Assembly: GCA_029449235.1 (NCBI GenBank)
Contig: JANATG010000001.1
Span: 1,674,001 to 1,738,000, forward strand
DNA length: 64,000 bases
Direction: 5' to 3'
Origin: Linnemannia schmuckeri
Lineage: Eukaryota; Mortierellomycota; Mortierellomycetes; Mortierellales; Mortierellaceae
Part shown: one piece after another, positions 18,939-31,100 of the stretch
Position numbering within the stretch: position 1 is the stretch's first letter
Layout of the letters: every line of letters begins with the position of its first letter
Translations under genes and position numbers: made by a program
Notes under the pieces: model-generated
Seen by the model: the letters and a program-made list of their open reading frames with translations, nothing else
Told to the model about the DNA's origin: nothing
Databases searched by the model: none

Positions 18939-21395
18939 CTAAACGGTGTAAGTAATACCACCGTATGCGTCATCGACACTCTCAGGCTCGTACATGCACA
19001 GGTGCTCAGGCTTGGTCAACATATCGTTGGCCGATCCAGTGTACGAATAGTTGTAGCTCTGCTCATGCAGCTCCCAGCGTCCCCTCCGTCTCGAGAACTG
19101 CAAATCATCTTCCTCCTCCTCTTCGTCATCTTGTGCCTCCTCAGGTGTCCGTTCATGATGACCCTGACGCTTAGCCTGCTGCTCCAACAGAGGCTCAAAG
19201 GGCTGGCTAGGATCGGACAACTCGCCATACTGTCCTACAATGACCTCAATATCGACTGTGTACGACCGCATATCGTTGACAACACAGTGCATCCAACCCC
19301 GAATGGTCTGTCCAGCGTTGACTGCCAATGGTTCCCGGAACATGAACCGGACCTGCTGCCAATGCGTCTTCTCTGCGCTGGGTCCCGTGGACATCTCGAC
19401 AGGCTGGCTGGCCTCAGACTCGGCGTTTCCAGAGAACAACAGATCAAACCATCCTGCAACTCCGTGCATCAATCCTGTATACTGAGCCCTCCATGAAATG
19501 GGTACGACAAAGTCTCTCAATGCCTTCATCGTAATCGTGCTGAAATCCATTTCGTAGCCCTCAGCATCCGAAGTTGGTGTCGCCAAAAGCGACTTGGGAT
19601 CAAAGTGTCCCACCACCGGCATGCCTATCAATCACAAGGTTCGCTATATGGTCAGCAAGTTTGCATTTTCCTTTTGATAATTATTCGTCTAATTTGCCTA
19701 TGAATAAAAGATATGTCTAAAAGATCCTTACCAAACATCTCCGCCTTGGCATCAGGGTAGAGCGGTGAGAGGTCAACACCGTGGAAGGTGGTCTGCTCCC
19801 AAAAACGCGCCTTACCCATGGTCTCAGTGAACAAGAGAGCGTCGGTGAAGGGTGCCAAGTACATGGTGCCCTTGTTGGGGAAGAGGTGTCCGCCTGGCTT
19901 CAAGAACGTGTCGCGGGCATAGATGAAGCTCTCGATCTAACAATACCAGCAGTCCATCAAGAATCAATGGGCGTTAGGGTCCTTGACTATTTCGCCGAAT
20001 GTCTATCCTGATCGGTCACAACATTTGATCCGCATGTTCATTCCTCATACCATTCTCTCGTGAACCAGCAAGACACCTAGAGATATAAACAATTATACTT
20101 TGGTTAGTATCGTCGAATAGGGACTCGGCAGGCATCAACGTGTCTCCAATTGCTTGAACCACTCAACGATGTAATGTCATTGATCTGTAGTCTCACCGAT
20201 GGGCTCTGAAATGATAGTATCGACCTTGGGTGCCTTAACGCTGGGATCCTCAATCTTGGCTAATGCGAGGAGTAATTAATCGATCAGGGCACAAATATAC
20301 ATGCGGATTAGTTAAAGCCTGCTCAGATCAAACATCTATAAAGACGCCGATCAAATATCAGCTAAGTGCTGTTCACTTCTGTACGAAATCGATCCCTGAG
20401 GACTCAATTGTTGGTGTTTACCTTGAATGACTTCGACACGATCCTTCAAAAATTCGTTCTTTGCGTTAGGCAACGAGGCCGCCTTGACCAACTTCTTCAT
20501 CTTCAAAGCCATATCCGAAGCCTCGACCGCATAGACCTTCTTTGCTCCGGCCTGCACCGCAAAGTAGGACAAGATACCCGAGCCTAGAAAGAACGCACCC
20601 ATACACACACATTGATAATTAAGTGAACAAACGAAAAAAAAAAAAAAAAAAAAAAAAAAAGGAGAGAGCGAGAGTTAATGCACCAAAATTCAAACCAACA
20701 AAAGAGGGAAGGGAAGCATTTGCTGAGTCCGAATAGTAGCAGGTTCTCAATGCATCCAATTCGTTTTCCTTCTACTAGCATCCTTTTTTCTTTCATGCAT
20801 TATCGATTGTTTCTCAACTGAAAGCATTTTGTTTACCTGCTCCAACGTCCATGACAAGCTTGTCCTCGAAGCATTCGGTGTTCAACAAGATGGCATTACG
20901 ATAAGTTGACGTCCTAACCGTGTCCTGAAGCATGTTTTGCTACACGATCGGATATTGTACCATAATAAAAAAAAAGTAGTTAGATGTATGTTGATGATGA
21001 TACACATCATAGATCAGGAGAAGGGGTTAAAGTATAATGGCACCCTGTCCGAGGAACCCCCCTTTTTTTTGCTGACGTGAAAAAAGGTACACGTTCGACT
21101 GCAAAGAAGGGCCATAATGTCGTGAGAAGGGGTATTGTCGAATTGAAGAGAGACGGCTGATCTTCATATAAGTGCGCATCTGCCCTGCCAGACAGGTCTC
21201 TGTTAAAGTGTTGATGCGCGTTTGTTATGCGTGTGTTTGTCGTAAAAGTTGATGTAAGTTTGTTGTTGTGCAATGTCGCGTGTGAGCTCGATGTGGGATG
21301 TATACCTGATGCTGCAGCATGGCATAGTAGCCAAAGTAGGCAGGATCCCTGGACTCGTTTGAAGGGTTGTCTGCGAATGAAGGCTGGGTCGACAT
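18939..21395 (-). CDS. PRMT4: Protein arginine methyltransferase, CARM1/PRMT4 type
   Basis: Seven exons (21395-21306, 20939-20837, 20583-20422, 20259-20197, 20076-20051, 19936-19732, 19624-18939) give 444 residues. Exon 5 is only 26 nt. PRMTs transfer methyl from S-adenosylmethionine to arginine. Visible motifs: the FGYY/QNMLQD start helix; motif I VMDVGAGSGIL (60-69); the double-E loop SEPIG...VHERM with E137 and E146; LAPFTD; and the THW loop KTHW (302-305). The WFDLLFSG segment and the beta-barrel resemble CARM1 and plant PRMT4 rather than PRMT1. The long N-terminal PH-like domain of animal CARM1 is missing. The C-terminal 70 residues are acidic and Tyr-rich. Expected targets are histone H3 and RNA-binding proteins (by family). 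The gene starts 186 bp downstream of the TOK channel stop on the same strand. Confidence 0.92.
20635..20660. repeat. A homopolymer in PRMT4 intron 2
   Basis: A run of about 26 A on the plus strand lies in the intron between exons 2 and 3 of the CARM1-type gene. Confidence 0.8.
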
Positions 21396-21581
21396 GGCGA
21401 AGATAGAAGTCGGGGATGTTGATGGAGGTTGGACAAAGGGAAAAAGTAAAATAAAAAAAAGAGGTGAAAAGAAGAGAAAAGAAGAAAAAGAGTCAAAAGG
21501 AGGGATGGGAAGAGTGATATCAGCAGCCAATAAGATTTCAGGGTGGCTGGAGTCACTCAGGGGCAACAGATCAAAGAATGA

Positions 21582-24500
21582 CTACACCGCAACATAGGCT
21601 TTTGATTTATTGGCACGAGGCAAGTCAAACTGAGAGACATAGCGACCAGGGGACAGCAAAGGTCGGTTGGATTGTGCGGGCGACGGCGATCCTACGATGA
21701 CACTGCCACCCTCCCTAGATGAACTTGCCACAGGGGTCTCCATTGGCTCAGGACTCTCTGACCGACATGGTGCATCCAACAGCACACAGCCTCGAGTGTT
21801 AATCGTTTGCTCAGCTCGACTCGATTCCGGATATTGGTCTTGGGCTTGGTCGTGGGCTTGGTCTTGGCCCTGCTGGTGTCTATGAGCTTGGGGACGTTCT
21901 CGTGACCTGGAACGATGATGCTGTCGAAGATGAGCATGAGCATGTGGCGTCCGCGCCGGAGGGGCAGGCAGTGGCCGAATCTGATACGGATCGGGGCTAA
22001 TACTGCGTCGATGGCTCGGTCGTCGCAACCGACCTGGACTTGATCGAATTCTGGGAACTGCAGAAGGTGGTCCCAACAGTTTGGCTGCGATCTGGGCTCG
22101 TTGATTGTCCAGATCTTCGTCGCCCTCATCAGCATCACTTCCTTCCTCATCCCATTCGTCCAACCCCTCCAATTCTTCTTCTCCTTCAATGTCGTCGCTA
22201 ATTGCTCCGTGGGATCCTCTCAGCTGGCGCAGCCGCCTCCGGCGCTCATCGATCTGACGTTTCTGCCGAAGTCTTGCTTCACACCTCTTCTGGCGTAGCC
22301 TCTTCTCAGAGGCCTCCCACTCTGCAACCTTCTGCAATGCCTCCTCGCAGGCAAGTGTCAGGGCCTTGAATCGCTTTGAGTACTCAATCATGCTTTGCCA
22401 CTGGATCGCGGGGATGTTAACCATGCCATCCTTAGGGTGTTGTGGAGCCAACGCAAACGTATTGACAGACATTGGAGCCTGTAAAAAGCTTGAACCTGGC
22501 GGAGGAGTAGATGCCTGGCTGCGAGAGCGACTGTTTTCTCCACGAAGCTGTGTGACGTTGCTAGGGACCATCGGAGTAGACCATGCCGTGATATTAAGGT
22601 GACTGGAATCGCTCTGCAACGCGGATCCAACGCCATGAAATGTACCTCCGAACTGAGGGTCATGAGAGTGTCGTCGCTCGCGCATCATAGGTCGTAATGA
22701 ATGTCGGTGAATTGAGCTTGTCGAAATAATGTCCCTGGATATCGAAGGACTGAGAAACGAAGGCTCGGACTCATCCTCTTCTGCCTCTAGGTAGGTGACA
22801 ATCGCTCCAGGATTGGGGTTCACAGGTAGGGATCGCGAAGGCGGTTTACGAATGCTTGAAGCGATTACTCTTCGTTCGTTATCCGTGTACTCCAGTCCGA
22901 TGATCTTACGAAGCATCTCATCAAAATCCTTGGAAACCTTGACAAGATTCTGGAGAGTGCCATGGCAGGTTTTGTCGTCCGGTTCGGTTGATTGGATGGC
23001 AGTACTGTTCGGCTCATCAGTGTCAGAAGCCCGTACTCTGAACGACCCAGTATCATTAATATCGGCCCGAGAAATTCCATGCTCCAAGTCAGTGCTGTCG
23101 TCTCGATGGCCACCTCGCTCATCATCCAAAGCTTCCAATTGTTCCGATCTTCTCAGCTGCGTCTCAACCACATGCTTCCTCATTGACTTGCTCAAGACTT
23201 CCGAGATCAACGAAGCCAACGAAGTCAATGCCACGACGCCAACCAGGCAGTAGGCCAAAAAAATGGATCGTCCAGCCATAGTTCTGGGCACAAAATCTCC
23301 ATAACCAACCGAGGAGAAGGCAATGAAGACAAAGTACACTGACGACCCGAAATCCCAAGACTCGACAAACGTGAATATAATAGCCCCGACCAGCCAAAAG
23401 ATGAGGAACATGGCAGCACTGAGCCGAAGTCGTCGCTGATACTCCATCTTGCTCTCTCTGTAGGCCTGTTTCTTGTCGGCTTCCCGCTGCTCTTCTAAAG
23501 TTGTCGGCTGGGTCGCCTCCTGTGTAGGCGGTCGTCGGAAGAACCGGAACCGGTCCAGCCACGGCTTTTCACGACTAGAACTATAGGAATAGCGGGGATA
23601 AACGGTGGCGTAACGAAGAAGATCATCATCGACGATGTAAGAGTTTCTCCGCGAAGCTGTTCCTGCCTGAGTCTCTGCTGAAACTTCACCGGCATTAGCT
23701 CCAGCTCGGTCATCCCGCGAAATGTTCGATCCCGGAGTCCCCAGCATCTCAACCACACTCCGAGGTGGACTGCCCTCTAGGGTTATGTCGGATGCGCCAT
23801 GTTGTCGAGAGCTGGTGTTATCGACAGACTTGGGCTCTGAACCACCCATGGTGCGTGTAAAGATGCTTGGAAGCCGTAGTCGACTCCCGTTGGCAACATC
23901 AAAGTGACGAGGAAAGTGGGTAAAATAATGCAAATCGTCCATAGTGGCACTTGGGCTGGGCTTTGTTACTGGTGTTCCTGGTATACTCGAAGCTCCTGAA
24001 CCGACTGGTAACTGTGCCGCTTCCATCTGCTGAATTCTTTCCATCGCTTCCTGAAGCCGCAGTCTTTGCTCCTCCTGATGGGCACGCTGGTCTCGACGCT
24101 CTCGTCGTCTTGCATCCCGCTTGGCCTTGCGCTCCTTTGAACGAACTGCAAACCGTCGATGTAAATCTTCCAAAATGACATAGCGAATAGCATTGATAGC
24201 TAATGCCAACAGTACGATTCCGCCAGCGGCATAGACAACAACAAAGATACGGCCCCCCGTTGTCTGCGGCGCCCTGTCTCCGAACCCAATCGTCGTTATC
24301 GTCACCATCACAAAGAACCTAATTTTGAGAGACAATCCAGAGTAGATAAGTATGCGGTTCAAATGTATCATCGCACATATACCTCTCTATACCAAAACTC
24401 ACTTGGACGACTTACAAGGCATCGAGGAACGTCCATCTTTCCAAATAGATGAAAACCAAGGCGCCAATGGCTAAATAGAAGCAGAGCGACATGGCCTCTG

Positions 24501-25740
24501 CAATTAAAATTCGTTGCTTGTGAGTAACGCCTGACCCCTGTAGCCGAAAGTTGGGCGTCCGGTGAAGGTCGATTGATATGAGGATTGTCGCGAGGAAACT
24601 GAATAGGATGGAGGCGAGCATGGTCCAAAATCCTTCAAGATATACATAGCCCTTTGAAGGCGGATAGAGGATACCAAATGGGACGACAGCACAAACACAG
24701 AGTATATCTATCAATGACAACAACGAGATAATCAGTACTCTGTGCAAAGATTTGTCGACAGCCGATTTACACGGCAAGAGAGGAAAGTACCTTGGATAGT
24801 GGCGGTGATGAGCGAAAGGACAACACTGTGCCAGACATGCTGCTCCAAGAAGCGAAAGAGCACGCAGATGTTACAGATAATGGACATGACAAGCGCCGAG
24901 ATGATGATCCCATTCAGCCAATGCGGGATCCCAAGCACCTCGGGTTCGTTCCAGTCCTGGAGAGTTTCGTTGTATCTAATCCAGTATTTAAAAAAAAGAA
25001 GGTATTAATGAATTTGCTCCGCGATTGCTTGTGTAACAATTCAGTAGACAGGTGTCTGCATGCAGGTAGAATGCGTTTGTGATGATAGGGTAGAAGACAG
25101 AATGATCACAGGGGGGAGAGTAAGTCGGAAAGAAGCGATGCATATCGGGCCTGGGCAATAACAGAGACAGACAGGCCTGGACACACTTCACAGAGCTACT
25201 TACGAGGCTCGTCCGACCCATGGCGACGTAATGGAAGGGACATTGATCAGGATGGAGACCTAGTGGTTCGTTCGTTGTAGGAGAGAAGAGGAAGAGCAAT
25301 AGAGATGTAGTAGGTAACTTGTGTTAGTTGATTTGGGAGTCATAGGGATGATAGGGGTGCATATGGGTGGCCAATGCCACTACGCCATCCGATGTTATAT
25401 TGGAGAATGAAAAGTGGTAGACGGGATGTTATGTGCTTAGCCTGGTTATGTGGTTTGGACTTACAGGGAGGATGCATCCGATGAGGAGTGGAAGTAAGCG
25501 ATAGTTCGTTTCGATCGAGGATGCATCGCTTGCAGCAGGAGGTGGGTCGTCTCGGAAGAACTGCGCAAAGGGGTTGATGAACCGCCTTCGAGTGCGACTG
25601 CGACTGCTCCTGTTGGAGGGGTTGTTGCGATCGTATGTGGATGGGTTTTGATGGTCAGAAGAGGCTGGGTTGCTGAGCGCACCTCTGCCGGGGAGAGAGG
25701 ACTCGTTTAGGGCGTCGTGCGCATGGTTTGAAAGTGGCAT
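21582..25740 (-). CDS. TOK1: TOK-type outward-rectifier potassium channel (8 TM, two pore domains)
   Basis: Five exons (25740-25465, 25259-25204, 24975-24791, 24707-24416, 24318-21582) give 1181 residues. Six hydrophobic helices lie in the first 310 residues, then pore 1 with the filter TTIGFGD (278-284). A second pair of helices flanks pore 2 with SSVGYGD (near residue 605, nt about 23293-23313). Eight helices with two pore loops are diagnostic of fungal TOK channels, which pass outward K+ current at the plasma membrane. The first pore is assembled across the exon 4/5 splice. Between TM6 and TM7 is a cytosolic loop of nearly 300 residues, and the C-terminal tail is about 500 residues, rich in Ser, Arg, Glu and His/Gln. 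Both are larger than I would expect for yeast Tok1. A TATAAAA lies 51 bp upstream. Confidence 0.93.
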
Positions 25741-28103
25741 TGAGGTGCGAGGATATGCATCTCAACACTTTGACATCCAGGCTTTCGACCTTTTATAAAA
25801 GGCGAGCAGAAAGGGAGGTGGTGGGGTAGATGTTTTGTAGTAGTGGATTCGATTACCGGGGATGGTCGAAAGTTGTTGTTGTTGCTGTTTGAATGTATGT
25901 TTGTTTGTTTGTTTGTTTGTTTGTTTGTGTAATGATATGCACTGTCAAAAAAGTAGAGTTGATGAGGACAAGTTGAAGATGCAGCGACTGTCGGTTTTTG
26001 TGAGACGCAGAGAATGAACTCTTTTTCTTCTATATCGACTTTAATGACAAAGGTGAAAATGAAAGTTGGAGGAAAAGAGAATGTAGAGTGGAGAGTGGAA
26101 AAGGAAGAATGGAGATTGCGAAAGAGGAGAAAGAAAAGAAACGGCGAGGGAATGAAAAAAAAAAAAAAAAAAAAAATAGCCAAAAGTGTGAAAGACTTGC
26201 CTGACATTCGACATTGACGAAATTAGTCAATGCACTTTCTCATGCAACGTCATTTTACAGATGAGGTTGGTCACCTGTTTGTGTCGATGAGAAGAAAATA
26301 GAATTGTTCGTCGTGGTTATGAAAGCCATGAAGTGAGGAAACCAGGAGTAGAGTAGAAGTGGAGGCAACAAAGCAAGAGAACACTGGAGTACAGAGAATT
26401 AAAAAAAAGCAAAGAAATACCGCGGGTCAACTTGCCAAAGGGACGAGCACCTTTTTCTTGTGCTGGCTGATTGGCTGCTGTTGTGGTTGTGCTGTGTGGT
26501 GTGGTGTGGTGTGGTGTGACTCTGTAAGATGAATTCATGTGGATATCCATGTGGACTGGTAGCGATGATCTGTCGTTAGTTATTCTCATTGTTGTCCAAC
26601 TTCTAGATATCTCCTTCTGATGACATGGAGGGCATGGATGACATAGACGTGCATACCCTGAGGAGCATGTCTTGCCGTGCCAACTGGCAAGAACCGGATG
26701 GGTTAGATCTGCCGGCTGCCGAGTCCTTTTCGAGCAGACACCGAACCCAATTGACGCTGACTCTGAATTCTCATCATGCTGCATGCGCAATAAGTAAAAA
26801 TAAGAAAATAGTTTCCTTTCTCCTGCCACACAAGGAGAGAAGGTGTGCACGGATCTTCTCCTCATCGGCTTGAAGCAAAAGAAAAATGAAAGAGGTTTTG
26901 CCTGACTGTGTGCTTGCTCGCTTGCTTGAATGAGTGCTTGCTTGCTTGTTTAGTGCTTGCTTGTATGCTGCAAGTGTCTAGGGACCCAGGTCAGGCCAGC
27001 AATTTCTTTTTTTCACACGCACCGCATACGCCACAACTCTTTGGTTTCTCTTTCTCTTCGCTCTTTCCTTACTTCCCTCTTTCTTCCCTCTTCCTTCCTC
27101 CCTTCTTCTCTCTTTCCTTCCTCCCTTCTTCTCTCTTTCCTTCCTAGTTCCATTGTGTATGCACTTCACCTAGAACTTCCTTCGTACCCACTCTTTCTCA
27201 ACAACACATCCGCCTCATCCCCCCTTCCTTAACCGACCTCATATCGATTGGTCTTCTCATCCCTCCTCGACTTATCTCTCCCTCCCCTTCCACCATTACT
27301 CCTCTTGCATCTGCCTCTGCTGTTGTTGTGCTCAAGCAAGGCCCGTCCATCCAGGCTGAAAAGTGTCCCTTCACCACTCGCCTGCTTGTCTCCATTCCGG
27401 ACGGCCTCTTTTCTACCAACAACAATCACCACCACCGCCACCACCACCACGACCAGCAGGGACTCATTACTGTCCTTCCTTGTTGTTCTTCTCTCATTCA
27501 AGAACATTACCAACGTACTATCACTATTGCACTCAACAATCTACTGAACAACAGCAACAATTACCAGAACCTCGAATACAACAAAAACAACACAAACACA
27601 AGCAAGAAAGACAGGCTCTCGTTCAAAGGACTAGAGCTAACCTCGCACTCACCTGTGACCCAACTCCTTGGATATTCTTTTCCAGATTCTTCTTCCCTTG
27701 CGTCCATCATCCGAGCTGGACCCTCGCTTCCTTCGACTGCCTCTACTGCTGTTGCTGCTGCACACTTGACTGGTCACAACAACGGCGTGCTTGCAGTCGT
27801 TGCAAACGGTCTTTTATATCCTTTGCTGCGATTGTCCTCTGCACCACCATCACGACTGTGTCCTTACTCTCTGACATCAACACCCGACGACGGACAAGAC
27901 CCGTCGAGCGTTGATCCTCCTTCAATCCCACCGGCAAACAAGGCCCCCTCCCAAGCGGCCTTGTTGTCATTATTGTCAGCATCTCCGTCTGTTGCTGACT
28001 CTTATTCTTTGATTGAATCCGGCCCTCCTTCCCCTTTCTTTCGCTTTTATTCTTCTTGTTCCTCCTCCTCCGGAGCCCAGAGATATCGCCACCGTCTCCT
28101 CAA
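25741..28103. promoter_or_regulatory. Divergent intergenic region, TOK channel / CK1 kinase, 2.4 kb
   Basis: It contains the TOK promoter (TATA at 25791-25797, CT-rich on the minus strand at 26020-26170), a TGTT microsatellite at about 25898-25928, an A-run at 26157-26176, a GTGTG pentamer repeat at about 26496-26518 and GCTTGCTT repeats at 26905-26972. From about 27030 to 27330 the plus strand is CT-rich, with duplicated CCTTCCTCCCTTCTTCTCTCT-like segments, and then a long CA/CT-rich segment runs to the kinase ATG. The last 700 bp may be the kinase 5' leader. No supported gene. Confidence 0.5.
25791..25797 (-). promoter_or_regulatory. TATA box of the TOK channel gene
   Basis: TATAAAA on the minus strand, 51 bp upstream of the TOK ATG at 25740, within the palindromic TTTTATAAAA. 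Confidence 0.45.
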
Positions 28104-31100
28104 ATGGGCTCGTCTGCGACCGTCATCGGAGGAGAGTACCTTGTCCTGGGCAAGATTGGCGAAGGTTCGTTTGGAGAAGTCTTTCGAGGTAAGCATGCAA
28201 GCACATCCATCCACTTTTTAGTACCAATGGTTTCATTCCCTTGTTCCGATCCTAAACAAGTTGAACCCTCAAGGTGGGGTTCTGTCTTTGACTGGGTCCC
28301 CTTCCTTCATTTACAGTCGTGCAAAAGAGAACAAAGACAAGAAAAAAGGTCACGAGTGACGGCGATTTTTAAGCACTCTTCTCTCTCCTTCCTCTTTCCC
28401 CCACTCCTCCTCTTCCTTGTTCTTGGATTGAGAAAACACCTTGACCTGGGGGGATATGTCGCTATCTGCTATTTGCTGCTACTGTGTTGAGCCTGACCTT
28501 GCTCTGGCCACGCTCTGTCATCATTCGGTCCAGACCAGACGAGATCGTAGCTCCTCTTTTTTTTTTCTTTCTTTTTATTCTTTTCATCATGCACTCGACT
28601 CGATTCGATAACATAACCCCTACTCCATCCAGTTGCATTTTTCTACAATCTACAATCGAGTATGAAGATCCCAAGGACACAGAATTATGGTTATTAACGA
28701 TGTTGCTCCCCATCCCCCCACAAATCTCTGCTGATTACATTCTTAATTTAGCGACTCATATCGCCACTGGTGTCGACTACGCTATCAAGCGAGAGCCCAT
28801 TAATGTGGCACACCCCCAGCTGGAGCACGAGGCCAAGATATATGCAAAGCTCGAAGGCGGAGGTAATTCTTTCTGAAGAAAAACAAATGCTCGCTTGACT
28901 CTAGTTTGAAATGCCTCGCTAGTTCCAGGGGTCACGGTGAAGCATTGACCCTAATGCCTTGCAGAGGGATTACACAGCCATATCCTCTGCCACATCCTTC
29001 GCGCCCTGTGCCCTTGTTTTTCTTTTGCCTTTTCCTTTGTGTCATGCATTGCTCCTTGGCATACATCGTTGCGGCTGTCTCCTATTTTTTTTTCTTTCTG
29101 GTCCACATCTTGTAGTCCATGCGCTCACACTCACATACAATTGCCTCATTCTTGTTCCTTTATATCGCTTTCAATCGTTCAGCTGGTATTGCCCGTGTTC
29201 ATTGGTTTGGAAAAGAGGGCATGTACAATGCAATGGTCGTCGATCTTCTGGGACCCAACCTAAAGCAGGTTCGACGTGAAAACGAAAAGTTTCCTCTTAG
29301 CTTTGTTATCGAGTTGGGTGTGCAGATCGTAAGTAAATGGCCCATTGCTGAAGTACTGACGCTTTGTTGATCGTGCTACTGTGTCTAAATAATCCTATGA
29401 TCGTATCGCACAATCTGACATGAAAACTGCCATGGGATCTTTCTAGCTCAATCAACTCGAATTCATCCACAAGCGCGGGATCGTGTACCGAGATATAAAG
29501 CCCGAGAACTTTCTCTTGGATGCCGATATCACTTTACCGGATCCACCCCTGGGCAAAGCACATACGCCGTCCACATACCCGGATCAAACAATGAGTTTCT
29601 TCAATGACACACGTCAGCGCCAGCACAGCATCGAGTCAAACATGTCGACTTCTCCTGGGTCTCCCATCATCAATTATGACAAACCCCACCTTTCAATTGT
29701 CGATTTCGGCCTCGCTGCCTTCTACCGCGATGCTTCAGGAAAGCATATTCCCAACAGAGGTAGTACCCCGCACAAGGTTGGCACCGCTCGCTACGCCAGC
29801 ATCAACATCCATTGCGGACGACGTAAGTTTGATATGCTGGTTATTCTCATGGTCAATAGCTTTTGATCTCATCCCCAATAACTAACGCTACTGCATACCT
29901 GTTGCAAATAATTAGAACACACGCGTCGTGATGACATCGAGTCGGTTGGGTACATGCTATTGGAATTCTTGATCGGGACTCTACCTTGGTCAGGCATCAT
30001 GGCAAGAAACTCAAAGCAGGGATGGTCCAAGATGAAAGAGATCAAGGAAGACATAGAGTTGGACGAGCTTTGTGAGGGTCTTCCCAAGGGATTCATGACG
30101 TACATTGGCTATGCAAGGAGTTTGAAGTTTGAGGAGGAGCCAGACTATGAATACCTCCGCAACATCCTTCGAGGCTCGGCTGGCCGTGGATCTGAGGCGC
30201 AAACAGTCCGTTGCCACCGCGAACCTGTCACCCACATGTCCAGATCGCTCGAGCAATGTTTTGATGGTCTTCAAATCCATCGTGCACATGAGCCTATGCG
30301 AACCAAGATCTCATGCAAACCGGAGGACCCTTTAAAGGATTGGCGCAAGCGACCTCAGTACATTCCTCCTCAACAGGATGAGTATCCAGATTACAACCCG
30401 AACTCGATGTGGACAACAACACCTCCCGATCCTAGTGGCATGGCTGCGATGGGACCTCGGGCTACCAATCAGGATCTCAAGGACAAGATCGAATGGGGAC
30501 CAGCCCCAGAATCGCCTCAAGTACTTGGATCGGACGCTCCGTTCGGGATGTTTGGTGACTACCAGGATCACGCAGCCCATGGCACGGCAAGACAGCGCAA
30601 GCCTTCTTGGGGTGATGATGATCTTTCGGCACACTGGGGTCAAGAGAATGATGGCGGTTCCAACTCCAGCTGTGATATCCTTCCTCCGTTCCACATTGGT
30701 TCATTCCAGGACGAGCTGACCCCTGTCCCGGGCAATGGAAAGCCACCGAGCGGACGTCCTAGCGTATCGACCCCGTTACAGGCACAGGCGCAACCCTTTG
30801 GTCGTCACCATCCTCCACAAGATGCTCGCTTTTACTTGGACGAGCCACCATTTGGACTGCAGGCTCAGAATGGTACCAGGTCAGGACAAAATCAACCCAG
30901 TGCTTCACAACCTATTCCTTCAGGCAAACGCAAAAATCCTGGCCACCAGTACATCAACACTTTCCCACCGCACCCTATGGTCAAAGATCCTACTTCTGGG
31001 TCGCCCAAATCTCTTTCGTCGTCTTTGTCATCGCTCAGCATCCGCTCTGGGGCAGAGGAAGAGCCAGGCATAGAACGGTCGCAAGTTTCTGCCAACAGGG

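Noticed and set aside
26317..26865. 182-codon minus-strand frame between TOK and CK1
   Set aside because: No recognisable motif, includes simple GTGTG repeat translation; no splice context to a gene.
27328..28221. 297-codon open frame ahead of and overlapping the CK1 start
   Set aside because: It starts with GTG, not ATG, is His/Ser/Pro-biased low-complexity, and runs out of frame across the clear kinase exon 1. Best read as leader DNA.
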